Assembly: GCF_002090175.1 (NCBI RefSeq)
Contig: NZ_BBRN01000003.1
Span: forward strand, 974,921-1,038,920
Length of the DNA: 64,000 bases
Direction: 5' to 3'
DNA from: Demequina sp. NBRC 110057
Lineage (GTDB): Bacteria > Actinomycetota > Actinomycetes > Actinomycetales > Demequinaceae
In this document: piece by piece, positions 17,538 to 25,631 of the stretch
Position numbering within the stretch: the first letter of the stretch is position 1
Layout: every line of letters starts with the position of its first letter
Position numbers and translations under genes: made by a program
Notes under the pieces: model-generated
Databases searched by the model: none
What the model saw: the letters and a program-made list of their open reading frames with translations, nothing else
Told to the model about the DNA's origin: nothing

Positions 17538-19041
17538 CGGGCTGTCCTTTCTCGGGTGACGCCGCGCGCCACAGGTGCATCATCAGGTAACTGCGCCACG
17601 GCGCCAGGCCGGCGGTCGCGGCCACGAGCTCGCGGGGGGCATCGGGCAGCCCCAGCGACCGCGCGCCGGCCCGCACCGCCACGTCTCCGGTCAGCAGGAC
17701 GTCGCTCGCCCCCAGGGCGCGCAGCGCGACATAGCCGGCGGTCCACGGGCCGATGCCGGGAAGCGACTGGAGGTCGGCCGTCGCCTCGGCGACGGCTCGG
17801 CCGGGGTCGAGCACCACCGCGCCCTCCGCGAGCGCCGTCGCGGCAGCGGCGAGGGCCGCCCGCCTGGCACGCGGGCCACCGATGGCGGCCTCGGCACCCT
17901 CGGCGAGCGCGGCGGGATCGGGAAAGAGCCGGGTGACCCGCTCGGTCGCGATCGCGGGCGGCAGCGGTGTCCCGAGGGCGTCCACCAGCCGGGACACCGC
18001 GGTCCGCGCCGCCGCCACCGTGACCTGCTGGCCCAGGATGGCGCGCGCGACCATTTCCGCGGGGTCGACCGAGCCGGGGATCCTGATCCCCGGGGTGGCC
18101 TCCACCGCGCCCGCGACGCGGGGGTGCGCGGCAAGGGCGGCGTCGATGGCCTCGGGGTCGGCGTCGAGGTCGAGCAGCCTGCGCACGGTGGCGAGCGCCT
18201 CGGGCAGGTCGGACAGGTCCGTCAGGCGCGCTGTCATCACGACGTCGCGGCCGCCGGGTTCCAGGGTCACGACGGCGGGGCCGTGTGCGAGCCTCATGCC
18301 GCGCGAGTAGCGCGCGTGGTCGGCGTCCTCGACGCCGGGGATGGCGCGCCTGCCCAGCCAGGCGATCAGACCCGCCCCGTCGAAGGGCGCACGCACCGGG
18401 AGGCGCAGCGTGAGGTGCCCGGCCACGACGGCATCGGGCCCGGGGGCGTCGGCGGCAGCGGGACGCTCCGTCGCACGGGCGCGCCGCCTCACCTCGGACG
18501 GCGTCATGCCGAAGACCTCGCGGACGGTGTCGTTGAACTGCCTGAGCGAGGCGAAGCCGGCGGCATGCGCCACATCGGCGACGGGGAGTGCGGTGGACAC
18601 CAGGAGCTGCCTGGCGGTCTGCGCGCGCTGGGCACGGGCGAGCGCGAGAGGGCCGGCGCCGAGCTCGTCGTGGAGGATGCGACCCAGTTGCCGCGACGAA
18701 TAGCCGAGCCTCGCCGACAGGCCCGTCACGCCCTCGCGGTCCACGACGCCGTCCGCGATGAGGCGCATGGCCCGCGCGGCGGCGTCCTGGCGGAGATTCC
18801 AGGCCGGGCTGCCGGGGGTGGCCTCGGGCAGGCACCGCCGGCACGCGCGGTAGCCCGCCTGATGCGCGGCGGCGGCCGTCACGTAGAACGTGCAGTTCTC
18901 AGGCTTGGGAGTCCGCGCCGGGCACGAGGGCCTGCAGTAGATGCCCGTCGAGCGCACCGCGGTGAAGAACTGGCCGTCGAAGCGCGCGTCCCTGCCGTGC
19001 ACCGCCGCGTAGCGGGCGGCGAAGTCGGTGGGGGCGTCCAT
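17506..19041 (-). CDS. alkA: Ada-type methyl sensor fused to AlkA DNA-3-methyladenine glycosylase
   Basis: 511 residues in three parts. Residues 1-80 are the Ada zinc domain: Cys36, Cys40, Cys67 and Cys70 have exactly the spacing of E. coli Ada Cys38/42/69/72, so Cys36 is the predicted methyl-phosphotriester acceptor. Next comes an AraC-type helix-turn-helix (VTGLSARLGYSSRQLGRIL; VAHAAGFASLRQFNDTVREV). The C-terminal 290 residues are AlkA_N plus HhH-GPD, with SLPGIGPWTAGYVALRAL and the catalytic Asp in LLTGDVAVR. It should both sense methylated DNA and excise alkylated bases. The C-terminal methyltransferase of classical Ada is absent; ogt overlaps the 3' end. Start ATG 19041 is chosen; longer starts only add unconserved residues. 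Confidence 0.93.
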   Translation of the reverse strand: MDAPTDFAARYAAVHGRDARFDGQFFTAVRSTGIYCRPSCPARTPKPENCTFYVTAAAAHQAGYRACRRCLPEATPGSPAWNLRQDAAARAMRLIADGVVDREGVTGLSARLGYSSRQLGRILHDELGAGPLALARAQRAQTARQLLVSTALPVADVAHAAGFASLRQFNDTVREVFGMTPSEVRRRARATERPAAADAPGPDAVVAGHLTLRLPVRAPFDGAGLIAWLGRRAIPGVEDADHARYSRGMRLAHGPAVVTLEPGGRDVVMTARLTDLSDLPEALATVRRLLDLDADPEAIDAALAAHPRVAGAVEATPGIRIPGSVDPAEMVARAILGQQVTVAAARTAVSRLVDALGTPLPPAIATERVTRLFPDPAALAEGAEAAIGGPRARRAALAAAATALAEGAVVLDPGRAVAEATADLQSLPGIGPWTAGYVALRALGASDVLLTGDVAVRAGARSLGLPDAPRELVAATAGLAPWRSYLMMHLWRAASPEKGQPDAHARHPRHP

Positions 19042-19107
19042 GGGACCAGCATGACGCCTCCCGCGGGTACTCGCTGGCGGTTTTCGGACACCGCCGTGCG
19101 GGCATGA

Positions 19108-19151
19108 CGACGCCGCCACCGGACGGAGGGGGAGGGTCGGTGGCGGCGTCG
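19108..19151 (-). terminator. Hairpin terminator after the carbohydrate-binding lipoprotein gene
   Basis: Perfect 14-base arms 19108-19121 and 19138-19151 with a 16-base loop, 44 bases past the stop of the gene at 19196 and ahead of the Ada-AlkA start. No T run. Confidence 0.75.
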
Positions 19152-19195
19152 CGGGCGGGGGCGGGCTCTGCCCCCAGGTGCCGAGGCGGGCGGGC

Positions 19196-20839
19196 TTAGC
19201 TCGCCTCGATGGTGCCGGCGGACTCGCCGCCGGACAGGGTGCCGTCAGTGATCAGGCCGAACGTGTCCGTCCCGGACACGTCGCCGCCGAAGGTGACGGT
19301 GTAGGTGTCGCCCGAGACCAGATCGGGGGACGACAGGACGAGGGTCTGGGTGTCCTTCGCGGGATCGATCGACGCGACGACGGTGCCGTCAGCGTCGGTC
19401 ACGGTGATAGCGGTGCCGCTGCTCACGGTGTCCCCGAGGGAGATGCCGATGACGGCCTGAGATCCCTCATCGGGCTCCTGGGCCATTCCCGAGGCTCCCG
19501 TCGCGACGAACGTGCCGCCGTCGATCTCGAAGGTTCCCGCGTAGTCCACCGCGCCGTTGCCGGCGTTCGTGGGGCCGGCCACGACGACGGTGCCTCCCGC
19601 CATGAGGACGGAGCCGTTGGAGTCGAGGCCGTCGCCGCCAGCGTTGATGAACCAGGTGCCGCCGTTGATCTCGAGGTACGCGTCGGTCGCCTCCTCGCCG
19701 GGCATGCCGCCGCCCATGCCGCCACCCTCGCCGCCGGAGGAGCCGGAGCCGTCGGAAGCGTTGAGGCCGTCGTCCGTCGACACGACCTGGCCGGTGCCGC
19801 CGTCGAGGTACATAAGGCCTCCCTCGAGACCCTCGTTGGAGGTGCTGACGTTGATGGTGCCGTCGGTGATGCGCAGGATGCCGTCGGCGTGCACGGCGTC
19901 GTCTCCGGCGGAGATGGAGATGTCGCCCCCGGAGATGGTCAGCTGGTTGGAGGCGTCCATCGCGTCCTCCTCGGAGGTGAGGGTGAGCGTGCCATCGGCG
20001 ATCCACAGGCGTCCCACCAGGGTGTCGGGGTCGTCGGAGTCGGCGTCGTTGTCGGACTTGAGCGCGTCGCCGCCGGAGTCGACGGCGACGTCGCCGTCCC
20101 GAATGACGAGGTGGTCCTTGCCACGGATGCCGTCGTCGGCTGCGGTCACGGTGAGGGTCCCCGAGTCGACGACGAGCGAGTCCTTCGACGTGATGCCATC
20201 CGCGGCCACGCCCGTGACAGCAAGCGAGCCGCCGCCGGTGATCCACAGGTCGGAGGTCGCGTAGATGGCGGCGTTGGCCGCGTCCTCGTCGTCGGACTCG
20301 GTGGCGTTGGCGGCGTCGGAGACCGCATTGGTGGTGCCGTCCGCGAGGTCGAGCACCACCCAGTCCGCGTCCACGACCTCGATGCCGGCGACATCGGCCG
20401 CCGTGATGTCGACACCGTCGAGCACCAGGGTGACGTCGGCCTTGTCGGCGTCCACCACGACCTGGCCGGCGGACAGCGTTCCGCTCAGCACGTACGTACC
20501 GGACTCGGTGATCGTGACGGTGTCGCCCTCCACGCCCGCACCCGAGCCGTCGACGCTCGAGGCACCGTCGGCCAGCGTGATCGTGGTGGCATCGGACGTG
20601 TCGGCGTCGAGGTCGGCCTCCTCGATGCCGAGGTCATCGATGGACGTCGCCTCGGTGATCGCGGTGACGTCGATCTGCGCCTCGTCGGTCGAGGTCGACT
20701 CCGCGGTGGTGTCGGTCGACTCCGTGGTCTGGTCGGCGGTGCCGGTGGCGTCCGCGTCGCCCTCGGTCACCGAGCAGCCGGTGAGGAGGAGCGCGCCGAG
20801 GCCGAGGCCGGCGAGGGCGTTCGCGGTGGAGCTTCGCAT
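19196..20839 (-). CDS. Carbohydrate-binding domain (DUF4353) lipoprotein
   Basis: 547 residues. Lipoprotein signal with LLTGC, then a Thr/Asp/Glu-rich stretch. The body is a right-handed beta-helix-like run of short repeats such as ADGITSKDSLVVDSGTLTV, DDGIRGKDHLVIRDGDV and DDAVHADGILRITDGTINV, the pattern of the DUF4353 carbohydrate-binding family. A Gly-rich insert (GSGSSGGEGGGMGGG) sits near two thirds of the length. Asp-rich turns suggest calcium binding. It is the last gene of an operon with a VTC polymerase and a DUF4956 membrane protein, 13 bases after the former. Related proteins occur with CotH-like kinases; no CotH gene is seen here. Ligand unknown. Confidence 0.85.
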   Translation of the reverse strand: MRSSTANALAGLGLGALLLTGCSVTEGDADATGTADQTTESTDTTAESTSTDEAQIDVTAITEATSIDDLGIEEADLDADTSDATTITLADGASSVDGSGAGVEGDTVTITESGTYVLSGTLSAGQVVVDADKADVTLVLDGVDITAADVAGIEVVDADWVVLDLADGTTNAVSDAANATESDDEDAANAAIYATSDLWITGGGSLAVTGVAADGITSKDSLVVDSGTLTVTAADDGIRGKDHLVIRDGDVAVDSGGDALKSDNDADSDDPDTLVGRLWIADGTLTLTSEEDAMDASNQLTISGGDISISAGDDAVHADGILRITDGTINVSTSNEGLEGGLMYLDGGTGQVVSTDDGLNASDGSGSSGGEGGGMGGGMPGEEATDAYLEINGGTWFINAGGDGLDSNGSVLMAGGTVVVAGPTNAGNGAVDYAGTFEIDGGTFVATGASGMAQEPDEGSQAVIGISLGDTVSSGTAITVTDADGTVVASIDPAKDTQTLVLSSPDLVSGDTYTVTFGGDVSGTDTFGLITDGTLSGGESAGTIEAS

Positions 20840-20852
20840 GGCGAGGCCTTTC

Positions 20853-21662
20853 TTACGCGCCGGCGAGTGCCGGCTGCACGGGGGTCACGTGGCCGCGCAG
20901 CGTGCGCGACCAGCGATTGGACGGAAGGGTGGGCTCGAGCGCGGCCAAGGAGGTGCAGTACTTCGACACCTTCTGCGGGCGCGCGCCGTGACGCCACAGG
21001 GCGCGGTCCACGTCACCCGCGCGCGACGGGGACTTGGTCTCGACGATGAGCGTCTGCGCGAACCCCACCGACGCTCCGTGCGGGCCGGTGCCGGTGACGC
21101 GATCGTCCACGGTGACCCGTGCATCGGCCGTCAGCAGTGTGGAGCGCTCGTACGCGGTGGTGAGCGTCGCGCCCAGGCGGGGAAGCGCGTCGGCCACGTC
21201 GGGAAAGGTAGCGACAAAGCGTCGTCCGGCCGCCGGCAGGAGCGCGCGCGGGGCGGGGTCGATGACCTCCGTCTCGGGCAGCCACAGGCGGTGCTTCACA
21301 GTGTCGCCGGCACGGGAGCGCAGCTTGACCTCGACCGCGGCTCCGCCGGTGTCGACGTAGCGGCGCGTGCGGACCTTGAAGCGGCGCGGGCGGCGGTGGG
21401 CGGCGGCCCGGTACGAGTCGAGCTCGGGGGTGTCGTAGTAGACGGACGAGTAGCGGAAACGACGCAGGCCATCCATCTCGAGGATGCGGGGCGCCGCGTC
21501 GAGGTCGGCGAGCACCGCTGCCCAGGTGTCGCGAGACACGAGGTACTTGCGGTCGACGCGGTGCTGGAGCGACGCCGCCTCGTCGAGTTCGGCAAGGCCC
21601 ACGGGGGCGAGGTCGGCGGCGATTCCGTCCCAGTCGGGGGCGTCCCCGGTGGGGGCGCTCAT
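20853..21662 (-). CDS. VTC-domain polyphosphate polymerase
   Basis: 269 residues. The VTC fold is a tunnel-shaped triphosphate-tunnel enzyme; in yeast Vtc4 it makes polyphosphate from ATP. Characteristic elements are HRVDRKYLVSRDTW near the N-terminus, SVYYDTPELDSYRAAAHRR, basic strand RFKVRTRRYVDTGGAAVEVK, and C-terminal IVETKSPS and KVSKYCTSLAAL. The Lys/Arg/Glu pattern lining the tunnel is present. The start ATG overlaps the stop of the DUF4956 gene (ATGA), so the two are coupled. The pairing with a membrane protein suggests product export or membrane-associated synthesis, which is inference. Confidence 0.88.
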   Translation of the reverse strand: MSAPTGDAPDWDGIAADLAPVGLAELDEAASLQHRVDRKYLVSRDTWAAVLADLDAAPRILEMDGLRRFRYSSVYYDTPELDSYRAAAHRRPRRFKVRTRRYVDTGGAAVEVKLRSRAGDTVKHRLWLPETEVIDPAPRALLPAAGRRFVATFPDVADALPRLGATLTTAYERSTLLTADARVTVDDRVTGTGPHGASVGFAQTLIVETKSPSRAGDVDRALWRHGARPQKVSKYCTSLAALEPTLPSNRWSRTLRGHVTPVQPALAGA

Positions 21663-22342
21663 CGTGGGGCTCCCACCGTGACGGGAGTGGGGGTGTGGGC
21701 GGCGGCCTCGGTGAAGGACACCCCCGCGGCGCGGGGCGTGGCGTCCGAGTCGATGGCGTACCGCACGTCGCACAACGTGGTCTGCTGCACGAGGTCGGTC
21801 TTGACCAGGCGGACGCGGTGGACGGTCGCACCGAGCAGCTCCTCGAGCTCCTCGCGGGCCTCGGACTCGGAGGTCATCGCGCGGTCCAGCATGATCTGCT
21901 GCGTGCGGTACCTGCCCAGGATCCTTGGCGAGTCGCCCAGCGTCATCATCACCAACATGACGACCATCAACGACAGGCCGACGCCCGCATGGATGCCGGG
22001 GAAGCCTCCCAGGAGGCCCAGCGCGATCGCGGTGAAGTAGTACGCGATCTCCTCGTGTCCCATCTCCGTGGAACGGAGGCGGATGATCGACAGCACCGCG
22101 AAGATGCCGAGGCCGAACCCGAGCGACACATCCGCCGTCGCCATGGCATAGGTCACGCCCATCACGCCCACGTTGATGGCGAGGAAAGCGACGATCATGT
22201 CGCGGCGGCGGTGGCGGGGGAAGTACAGGCCGAACACCAGCGTGCAGATAGCGACGAGGTCGGCGGCGATGAGGAGGAAGACGGACACGGGATTCACCTC
22301 GGGGTCGGGTCGGGGCTCCGGGGAGCGATTGATGAATTCCAT
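21659..22342 (-). CDS. DUF4956 membrane protein
   Basis: 227 residues with four hydrophobic segments in the first 130 (VSVFLLIAADLVAICTLVFGLYF, DMIVAFLAINVGVMGVTYAMA, LGFGLGIFAVLSIIRLRS, IAYYFTAIALGLLGGFPGI) and a cytoplasmic C-terminal domain. The stretch GLGIFAVLSIIRLRSTEMGHEEIAYYF is the DUF4956 hallmark. Genes of this family commonly neighbour VTC polymerases, and here it is the first gene of that operon. Its promoter region faces a two-component system. The ATG at 22342 is used; an internal GTG 15 residues later is possible. Confidence 0.85.
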   Translation of the reverse strand: MEFINRSPEPRPDPEVNPVSVFLLIAADLVAICTLVFGLYFPRHRRRDMIVAFLAINVGVMGVTYAMATADVSLGFGLGIFAVLSIIRLRSTEMGHEEIAYYFTAIALGLLGGFPGIHAGVGLSLMVVMLVMMTLGDSPRILGRYRTQQIMLDRAMTSESEAREELEELLGATVHRVRLVKTDLVQQTTLCDVRYAIDSDATPRAAGVSFTEAAAHTPTPVTVGAPR

Positions 22343-22352
22343 TGGACCGGCC

Positions 22353-22377
22353 GAACCTCAGAACGGGCTGGGAACGG
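22353..22377. promoter_or_regulatory. Direct repeats in the divergent DUF4956 / response regulator promoter region
   Basis: GAACGG occurs at 22361-22366 and again at 22372-22377, 11 bases apart, with a partial GAACC at 22353. Repeats one helical turn apart are the usual layout for OmpR-family response regulators, and one is encoded 80 bases away. Binding is inferred. Confidence 0.45.
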
Positions 22378-22457
22378 CGGCACAGGCGCCTGGGACGTGG
22401 CCTCGCGCCTGCGCGGGCTCCCAGCGTTCTCCCAGGCACGGGTGCTTGACTGGGGTC

Positions 22458-23141
22458 ATGGCTGAACGACGCATCCTCGTGGTGGACGACGAGGAAAACC
22501 TCCGCACCATGCTGGTCGCCGCCCTACGCTACGAGGGCTACGACGTGCTCCAGGCCGCCGACGGCGCCGAGGGGCTGAAGGCCGTGCGCGAGCACCGCCC
22601 CGACCTCGTGGTGCTCGACGTGATGATGCCCCACGTCGACGGCTTCCAGATGTGCCGACGCATGCGCGAGTCGGGCGACAGGACGCCGGTCATCTTCCTC
22701 ACGGCGCGGGACTCGTCGACCGACAAGGTCGAGGGCCTCACCATCGGCGGCGACGACTACCTGGACAAGCCGTTCAACCTCGACGAGCTGGTCGCGCGCG
22801 TCGAGGCAGTCTCTCGCCGCGTGGAGCACGCGCCGAGCGCCTCGTCGACGTACACGGTTGCCGACCTGGTGCTCGACGACATCTCCCACCGCGTCACCCG
22901 CGCCGGCGAGGATATTCAGCTCTCCCCCACCGAGTACCGCCTGCTGCAGCACCTCATGCGCAATGTGGGCCGCGTCCTGTCGCGCGGCCAACTGCTCGAG
23001 GCCGTGTGGGGCTACTCGCCGGACGACGACCCCTCCGTGGTCGAGACCTACATCGGCTACGTGCGCCGCAAGGTCGACGCATCCGACCCGAAGCTCATCC
23101 ACACGATCCGCGGCGCCGGGTACACGCTGAGGGCGCCGTGA
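22458..23141 (+). CDS. OmpR-family response regulator
   Basis: 227 residues. Receiver domain with Asp10, Asp11 and phosphoacceptor Asp54 (VVLDVMMPHVDG), the Thr in IFLTARD and the Lys in DDYLDKPF. The C-terminal winged helix has the Trans_reg_C pattern LSPTEYRLLQHLMRNVGRVLSR, VWGYSPDDDPSVVETYIGYVRRKVD and IHTIRGAGYTLR. It resembles actinobacterial TrcR/MprA/TcrA-type regulators. Its last codon overlaps the GTG start of the kinase by 4 bases (GTGA). Divergent orientation to the DUF4956-VTC operon makes that operon a candidate target. Confidence 0.95.
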   Translation: MAERRILVVDDEENLRTMLVAALRYEGYDVLQAADGAEGLKAVREHRPDLVVLDVMMPHVDGFQMCRRMRESGDRTPVIFLTARDSSTDKVEGLTIGGDDYLDKPFNLDELVARVEAVSRRVEHAPSASSTYTVADLVLDDISHRVTRAGEDIQLSPTEYRLLQHLMRNVGRVLSRGQLLEAVWGYSPDDDPSVVETYIGYVRRKVDASDPKLIHTIRGAGYTLRAP

Positions 23142-24574
23142 TCGGTCGCCGCACCCTGTCGCTGCGCGAGCGTCTCATCGCGGGACTCGCGTTGGTCGGG
23201 ATCGTCGCGGTTGCCGTGGCGGTGATCGTCACGTTGACCACCCGATCCTTCTTGGTCTCGCAGCTCGACGACCGCCTGGATTCCTACGCGGGGCCGGGCG
23301 CCATGGATCAGCAGATCCGCCCCTTGTTTGAGGACGAGACGGACGACGAGCGCCTCTCCGAGGCCCTGCGCGGCTACATCGACGCCGACGGCAATTTCAT
23401 CATCGTCAACTCCCCCAACGTCGAGGGCGCCACCGACGCGATCCCGGCGATCACCTTCGCCGACCTTGGCGAGGACACCACCCACTTCACCGTGGCCTCG
23501 TCCGACGGCTCGATGGATTTCCGCGTGCTTGCGCGGCCCTTCGGCAACGGCTGGGACATCACTGCCCTGCCCATGGACGACGTCGAGTCGGCGACCGGAC
23601 GCCTCGTCCTGATCGAGGCCATCGGCATCGCGCTCATGGTTGCCGGACTTGCCGTGGCGGCCTGGTGGGTCAACCGCCTGGGAATCGCGCCGATGCGGCG
23701 CATGGTGGCGGCCTCGTCGCGGGTGGCCGAAGGCGACCTCGACGTGCGACTGGAGACGGGCGCCGGCTCTACCGAGACCGATGAGTTAGCCCACTCACTT
23801 AACACGATGATCGGCACACTCACGGCCTCCCTTGCCGAGCGCGAGCGGTCGGAGGCGAGGCTGCGCGAGTTCGTCGCCGATGCCTCCCACGAGCTCCGTA
23901 CCCCGCTCACCACCGTGCTGGGCTACGCCGAGCTCCACCGCCGCGGCGCACTCGCCGGCGACGACGCCCAGGACGACGCCTGGGGTCGCACCGAGGCCGA
24001 GGCGGCTCGTATGCGCCGCCTCGTCGAGGACATGCTGACGCTCGCGAAGTACGACGCCGAGCCGCACATCGATATGCGTCACACCTCGCTCGGCACGGTC
24101 GCGACGGAGATCGTGGCGAATGCGACGGTCGCCTATCCCGGCACCGAGTTCACCTTCGCGGGCGGGGACGCGACGGTCCCGGCCGACGCCGACAGGCTAC
24201 GTCAGGCGCTGCTAAACGTAGTCGCGAACGCCGCCGTGCACGGCGGGCCGCACGTGACGGTCACGGTGCTCGCCGGCCCCTCGGACGCCCGCGTCCAGGT
24301 GCACGACGACGGCCCGGGAATGTCGCCCGAGGTCGCGGCACGCGCCACCGAGCGGTTTGTGCGCGGCGATAGCTCGCGGCAACGGGCCACCGGAGGCGCG
24401 GGGCTAGGACTGGCGATCACGGCGGCCATCGTCGACGCGCATGGCGGCACCCTCGACGTCGCCTCCGCGCCGGGAGAGGGCACCACGATCACGATCTCCC
24501 TGCCCCTGACAAGCGCCGCGTCGCCCGCGGGCGGCCCGTTTGCCCCGCCCTCCCCGCCTTCCCCCTCAAGCTAG
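23138..24574 (+). CDS. Sensor histidine kinase
   Basis: 478 residues from GTG. Two membrane helices (about 15-36 and 165-185) bracket an extracytoplasmic sensor loop of about 130 residues (SFLVSQLDDRLDSYAG and on), of the TcrY/TrcS type. A HAMP domain follows (RLGIAPMRRMVAASSRVAEGDLDV). The dimerisation helix carries the phosphorylated His251 in FVADASHELRTPLTTVLGYAE. The ATPase domain has N box NVVANAAVHGG, G1 DDGPGMS and G2 GGAGLGLAI. A Pro/Ser-rich tail ends it. It is cotranscribed with the response regulator. Its signal is unknown; context points to the cell envelope or phosphate. Confidence 0.95.
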   Translation: MIGRRTLSLRERLIAGLALVGIVAVAVAVIVTLTTRSFLVSQLDDRLDSYAGPGAMDQQIRPLFEDETDDERLSEALRGYIDADGNFIIVNSPNVEGATDAIPAITFADLGEDTTHFTVASSDGSMDFRVLARPFGNGWDITALPMDDVESATGRLVLIEAIGIALMVAGLAVAAWWVNRLGIAPMRRMVAASSRVAEGDLDVRLETGAGSTETDELAHSLNTMIGTLTASLAERERSEARLREFVADASHELRTPLTTVLGYAELHRRGALAGDDAQDDAWGRTEAEAARMRRLVEDMLTLAKYDAEPHIDMRHTSLGTVATEIVANATVAYPGTEFTFAGGDATVPADADRLRQALLNVVANAAVHGGPHVTVTVLAGPSDARVQVHDDGPGMSPEVAARATERFVRGDSSRQRATGGAGLGLAITAAIVDAHGGTLDVASAPGEGTTITISLPLTSAASPAGGPFAPPSPPSPSS

Positions 24575-24627
24575 GCACCTCAGTACTCGGCCGACGCCTC
24601 AGGGGTGTGTTGTAGGAAGGTGAGTCC

Positions 24628-25491
24628 TCATCGGCCGCCGTCACTCGCCACGTAGGGGAACGCCACCGACGCGACCACGTCGTCCATCGCGGCCTGGATG
24701 ACATCGGCCACGTAAACCTCGCGCGACGCCATCGTGGGGTGCGGCGTCCCGTGCTGAGTGACCCACATCGCGACGGCGTCGTAGGCGGCGAGGATGTCGG
24801 GGAACTCGAGGCCGGTGCGGGTCACGTCGGTGTAGGCCTCCTCGTGCTCCTCCTCGACCTTGAGCGCGATCCCTCCCTCGGGCTCGGCGGGGCCGTCGAT
24901 GACGATGCAGACCTCGACGTATGCGCTGTGGTCGGGGGTGACGGGCCCGTGAAAGACCACGTAGGTGGGCCACTCGGGCGTCGTGGTGAGGTCGCGGAGG
25001 CCCGGGTTTCGCTCGGCCCAGCCGAAGAGTTCATGGAATCCGGACATGATGAACTGCTCCAGTTCCGGCTGGAAGAGTTCCTTGCCGATGACCGCGAGCT
25101 TGCGTCGCGGCACGGTGCGGGTGTCGATCTTCATGGGTGGTTGCCCCTCTCTGCGCAGGCGCGCGGTGACATAGCGGCCGATGCCGCGGCGGCCGGAGTG
25201 GCGACGCTCCTCGCGCACCCACCATTCCTGGTAGATCACGAGGCCGTCCTCCGGGGAGGCGTCGAGAATCCGCGCCACCACCGCGAGCGGCACGTCCATG
25301 CGCCGCAGGTCGCCGATGAGTGTCGCCCGGGCGATCTGGTCCGGCGAGTACCGCCGGTAGCTCGTGACCGGGTCAACATGAGCGGGCGCCAGAAGGCCGT
25401 GCTCGTCGTAGTGCCGCAGCGCCTTGATGGACAGGCGCGTCAGCTCCGCGAAGTCGCCGATGCCGTACAGGCTTCCGTTCATGCTCGCCAT
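24628..25491 (-). CDS. MerR family regulator with GyrI-like effector domain
   Basis: 287 residues. The N-terminal MerR winged helix has YGIGDFAELTRLSIKALRHYDEHGLL and SYRRYSPDQIARATLIGDLR. The C-terminal 155 residues, from KIDTRTVPRRKLAVIGKE on, have the layout of the GyrI-like/AraC effector-binding domain, as in BltR and TipA relatives, which bind drugs or other hydrophobic ligands. ATG 25491 or 25482 can both start it; the first is used. A 17-base dyad lies immediately upstream, 8 bases from the start, with a TTGACC hexamer, so autoregulation is likely. No transporter gene lies directly beside it; the ABC-F gene is upstream on the same strand. Confidence 0.9.
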   Translation of the reverse strand: MASMNGSLYGIGDFAELTRLSIKALRHYDEHGLLAPAHVDPVTSYRRYSPDQIARATLIGDLRRMDVPLAVVARILDASPEDGLVIYQEWWVREERRHSGRRGIGRYVTARLRREGQPPMKIDTRTVPRRKLAVIGKELFQPELEQFIMSGFHELFGWAERNPGLRDLTTTPEWPTYVVFHGPVTPDHSAYVEVCIVIDGPAEPEGGIALKVEEEHEEAYTDVTRTGLEFPDILAAYDAVAMWVTQHGTPHPTMASREVYVADVIQAAMDDVVASVAFPYVASDGGR

Positions 25492-25498
25492 GCTGGGG

Positions 25499-25520
25499 CC
25501 TCCCCCTGGAGGAGGGTCAA
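25499..25520 (-). promoter_or_regulatory. MerR-type operator and -35 element
   Basis: Positions 25499-25515 form the imperfect palindrome CCTCCYCC-A-GGRGGAGG (one mismatched pair). The minus-strand TTGACC at 25520-25515 abuts it as a -35 hexamer. MerR regulators bind a dyad inside an over-long promoter spacer. The -10 would fall near the start codon, so the transcript could be almost leaderless. Confidence 0.55.
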
Positions 25521-25631
25521 GCCCTCGGCAACATCTTGCCTCCTCGACTCTCCTGGTGTCCCAAAATGCGGCACCTACGGGCTCTTCGAGGCGCAAATGC
25601 GGCCATTCGCGCCGCGAAGGGAGCACGGCCC

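Noticed and set aside
19196..20839. Tandem repeat array or CRISPR
   Set aside because: Repeats are degenerate coding repeats of a beta-helix protein, not identical units with spacers.
24628..25626. MerR protein with a longer N-terminus
   Set aside because: The extra residues are unconserved and would lie over the operator dyad.
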